Below are positions 45,201 to 45,550 of a stretch of 45,550 nucleotides of DNA, piece after piece. This DNA comes from Pseudoalteromonas luteoviolacea H33-S (GTDB lineage: Bacteria; Pseudomonadota; Gammaproteobacteria; Enterobacterales; Alteromonadaceae): contig NZ_AUXY01000068.1 in the NCBI RefSeq assembly GCF_001625695.1, forward strand, positions 1 through 45,550, read 5' to 3'. The notes under the pieces are model-generated. The model was not told where the DNA came from. It saw only the letters and a list, made by a program, of their open reading frames with translations, and ran no database searches. The position numbers and the translations under genes are program-made. Every line of letters starts with the position of its first letter. Position 1 is the stretch's first letter.

Positions 45201-45309
45201 AGGAATTTTAGAAAAGGAAGGGGAGGTTATTCATGTTATTGCAGGTAGGCTGATTGACCAAAGCCAGTTATTGCAAGGCTTTGAAAGCAAGTCTAGGAAC
45301 TTTCATTAA
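42241..45309 (+). CDS. dnaE2: Error-prone DNA polymerase III alpha subunit DnaE2
   Basis: This 1022-aa protein matches DnaE2, the translesion C-family polymerase of the imuA-imuB-dnaE2 cassette. The N-terminal PHP domain begins QSNFSFLEGASHPEELV; the polymerase core includes GRGSAANSVVCYCL, the catalytic PPDIDVDFEHQRRE and GVFQIESRAQMSMLPRL, with a C-terminal OB-fold (GVTFFTLEDDTGNINVVVW). Full-length DnaE1 is about 1160 aa, so the shorter size fits DnaE2. It is translationally coupled to imuB and driven by the LexA-controlled promoter before imuA. Confidence 0.93.
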   Translation: MQYSELFCQSNFSFLEGASHPEELVKQAHFLRYSALAITDECSLAGVVRAHTLIKNTELNLKLIVGSVLRFESLRVVLLCPSKVAYSELCRVISNARRRASKGEYQLEKWDLLSLKHCFILWLPTGNKADEEWGKLLTRHHQKRTWIGVQRELSNLEKRYTQHCEMLSEQFDLPVCAVGAVLMHVAKRKPLQDVLRAIKANQSVEKSKAELLVNCERAMRAKDKIAKLFKPQWLAETNKIAQLCEFSLDELRYQYPSELVPKGQSAMDYLRELVEQGVKRRFATGVPKDIALTIEKELDLIEELDYPYFFLTIYDIVMFAKAQGILYQGRGSAANSVVCYCLEITAVDPRQVAVLFERFISRERNEPPDIDVDFEHQRREEVIQYIYQKYGRKRAALAATVITYRFKSAVRDVGKALGISESQLTYFIKNVNRRDRGLNWQAQIVELGLEPDSLKGAQFIELVNEIMGFPRHLSQHVGGFVISAGPLHDLVPIENASMPERTVIQWDKDDLESLALLKVDVLALGMLSAIRKTFELVKKHTEQCLSIAKLTRLQDDPKVYEMIQKADTVGVFQIESRAQMSMLPRLRPRCYYDLVVQIAIVRPGPIQGDMVHPYLKRRRGEEKISYPSKAVKAVLERTLGVPIFQEQVIKLAMVAAGFTGGEADQLRRAMASWKKTGELMQFKDKLLTGMTERGYEYQFAERIFEQICGFGEYGFPESHSASFAVLAYASSWLKYYYPAMFYTSLLNSLPMGFYSASQLLQDAKRHHVTILPVCVNQSSYDHTVCQFEGQWAIQLGLRIVKGLNQTMAILIVDERPKQGFTSIQSLCELGVDKGTFERLASANALKQFSDNRYQARWQLMNQEATLPLFSDLPLLQTSQIQTPSAFEDLLEDQTSTGVSLNKHPITLLDEQGKLSAFTRMNALCKKQHKSLVTVIGVVTGKQSPGTAAGVTFFTLEDDTGNINVVVWAGTARAQKQAYLGAKLLEVKGILEKEGEVIHVIAGRLIDQSQLLQGFESKSRNFH

Positions 45310-45426
45310 ACTTTTTCAAAATTAATTTCAGTAGCGTGTTATTTTTTGTTTTTTATTGCGTTTTTTTTAATTAAGTAAGGTCGTTTATTAAATGTAATGA
45401 GAGAGCTCTTATTAGTATTACGCGGT
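45310..45426. other. T-rich gap after dnaE2
   Basis: The stretch has several T-runs (near 45340-45370) but no clear hairpin. No gene is seen. Termination of the SOS operon may be Rho-dependent or occur at the T-runs. Confidence 0.3.
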
Positions 45427-45550
45427 AGGACTCGTATTTGGCATAAAGCGGCAGGATTCGTATTTGGCATAAAGCGGCAGGATTCGTATTTGGCATAAAG
45501 CGGCAGGATTCGTATTTGGCGTAAAGCGGCAGGACTCGTATATGGCGTAA
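45427..45550. repeat. 26-bp direct tandem repeats at window end
   Basis: Four full units (starting 45427, 45453, 45479, 45505) and a fifth partial one (45531) share AGGATTCGTATTTGGC followed by ATAAAGCGGC, with single-base variants (C for T, G for A, A for T). The period of 26 is not a multiple of three, so the array is unlikely to be coding. It may continue to the right of the window. Confidence 0.95.

Overview
The window reads as a chromosomal segment of a marine gammaproteobacterium of the Alteromonadales, most likely Pseudoalteromonas or a close relative. This is inferred from the moderately low G+C, the two-gene methionine synthase behind metA, and the ImuA-ImuB-DnaE2 cassette; no rRNA or species marker is present. 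No tRNA, CRISPR array or intact insertion sequence was recognised.

Region 1 (about 200-15210) is a complete P2-like contractile tail cluster, all on the plus strand. The order is J, I, H-like, two fibre/chaperone pairs, a possible tail terminator, V spike, PAAR tip, W (gp25), sheath FI, tube FII, E with a -1 frameshift extension E', tape measure T, U, X, D. No capsid, portal, terminase, integrase, lysis or regulatory gene lies in the window, so this part resembles an R-type tailocin or other headless contractile particle. The missing genes could lie left of base 1. Its odd features are 43-residue repeats in the tape measure (six nearly identical at DNA level), a lysine-rich tract in the same protein, 30-residue repeats at the end of gpI, duplicated fibre cassettes, and hairpins that divide the operon into stoichiometric blocks.

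Region 2 (15300-21630) is housekeeping: an EamA exporter, a small membrane protein, and a metA-metH operon behind tandem MetJ-like boxes, with methionine synthase cut cleanly into a homocysteine subunit and a folate/B12/activation subunit.

Region 3 (21650-28470) holds a degenerate minus-strand stretch, then two paralogous pairs of MacB/FtsX-type permeases sharing one LolD/MacB-type ATPase. A short peptide-coding frame precedes each pair. No periplasmic adaptor gene is present.

Region 4 (28650-35300) has a periplasmic binding-protein-like gene translationally coupled to a membrane TPR-GGDEF diguanylate cyclase, then helicase hrpB and an MFS transporter.

Region 5 (35300-39160, minus strand) encodes two secreted proteins: a PhoD-type phosphatase carrying fibronectin type II-like modules, and a three-module beta-sandwich protein without a recognisable catalytic domain.

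Region 6 (39300-45310) is an SOS mutagenesis locus: an SRAP/YedK gene divergent from imuA-imuB-dnaE2, with a perfect LexA box just before imuA. The window ends inside a 26-bp tandem repeat array.
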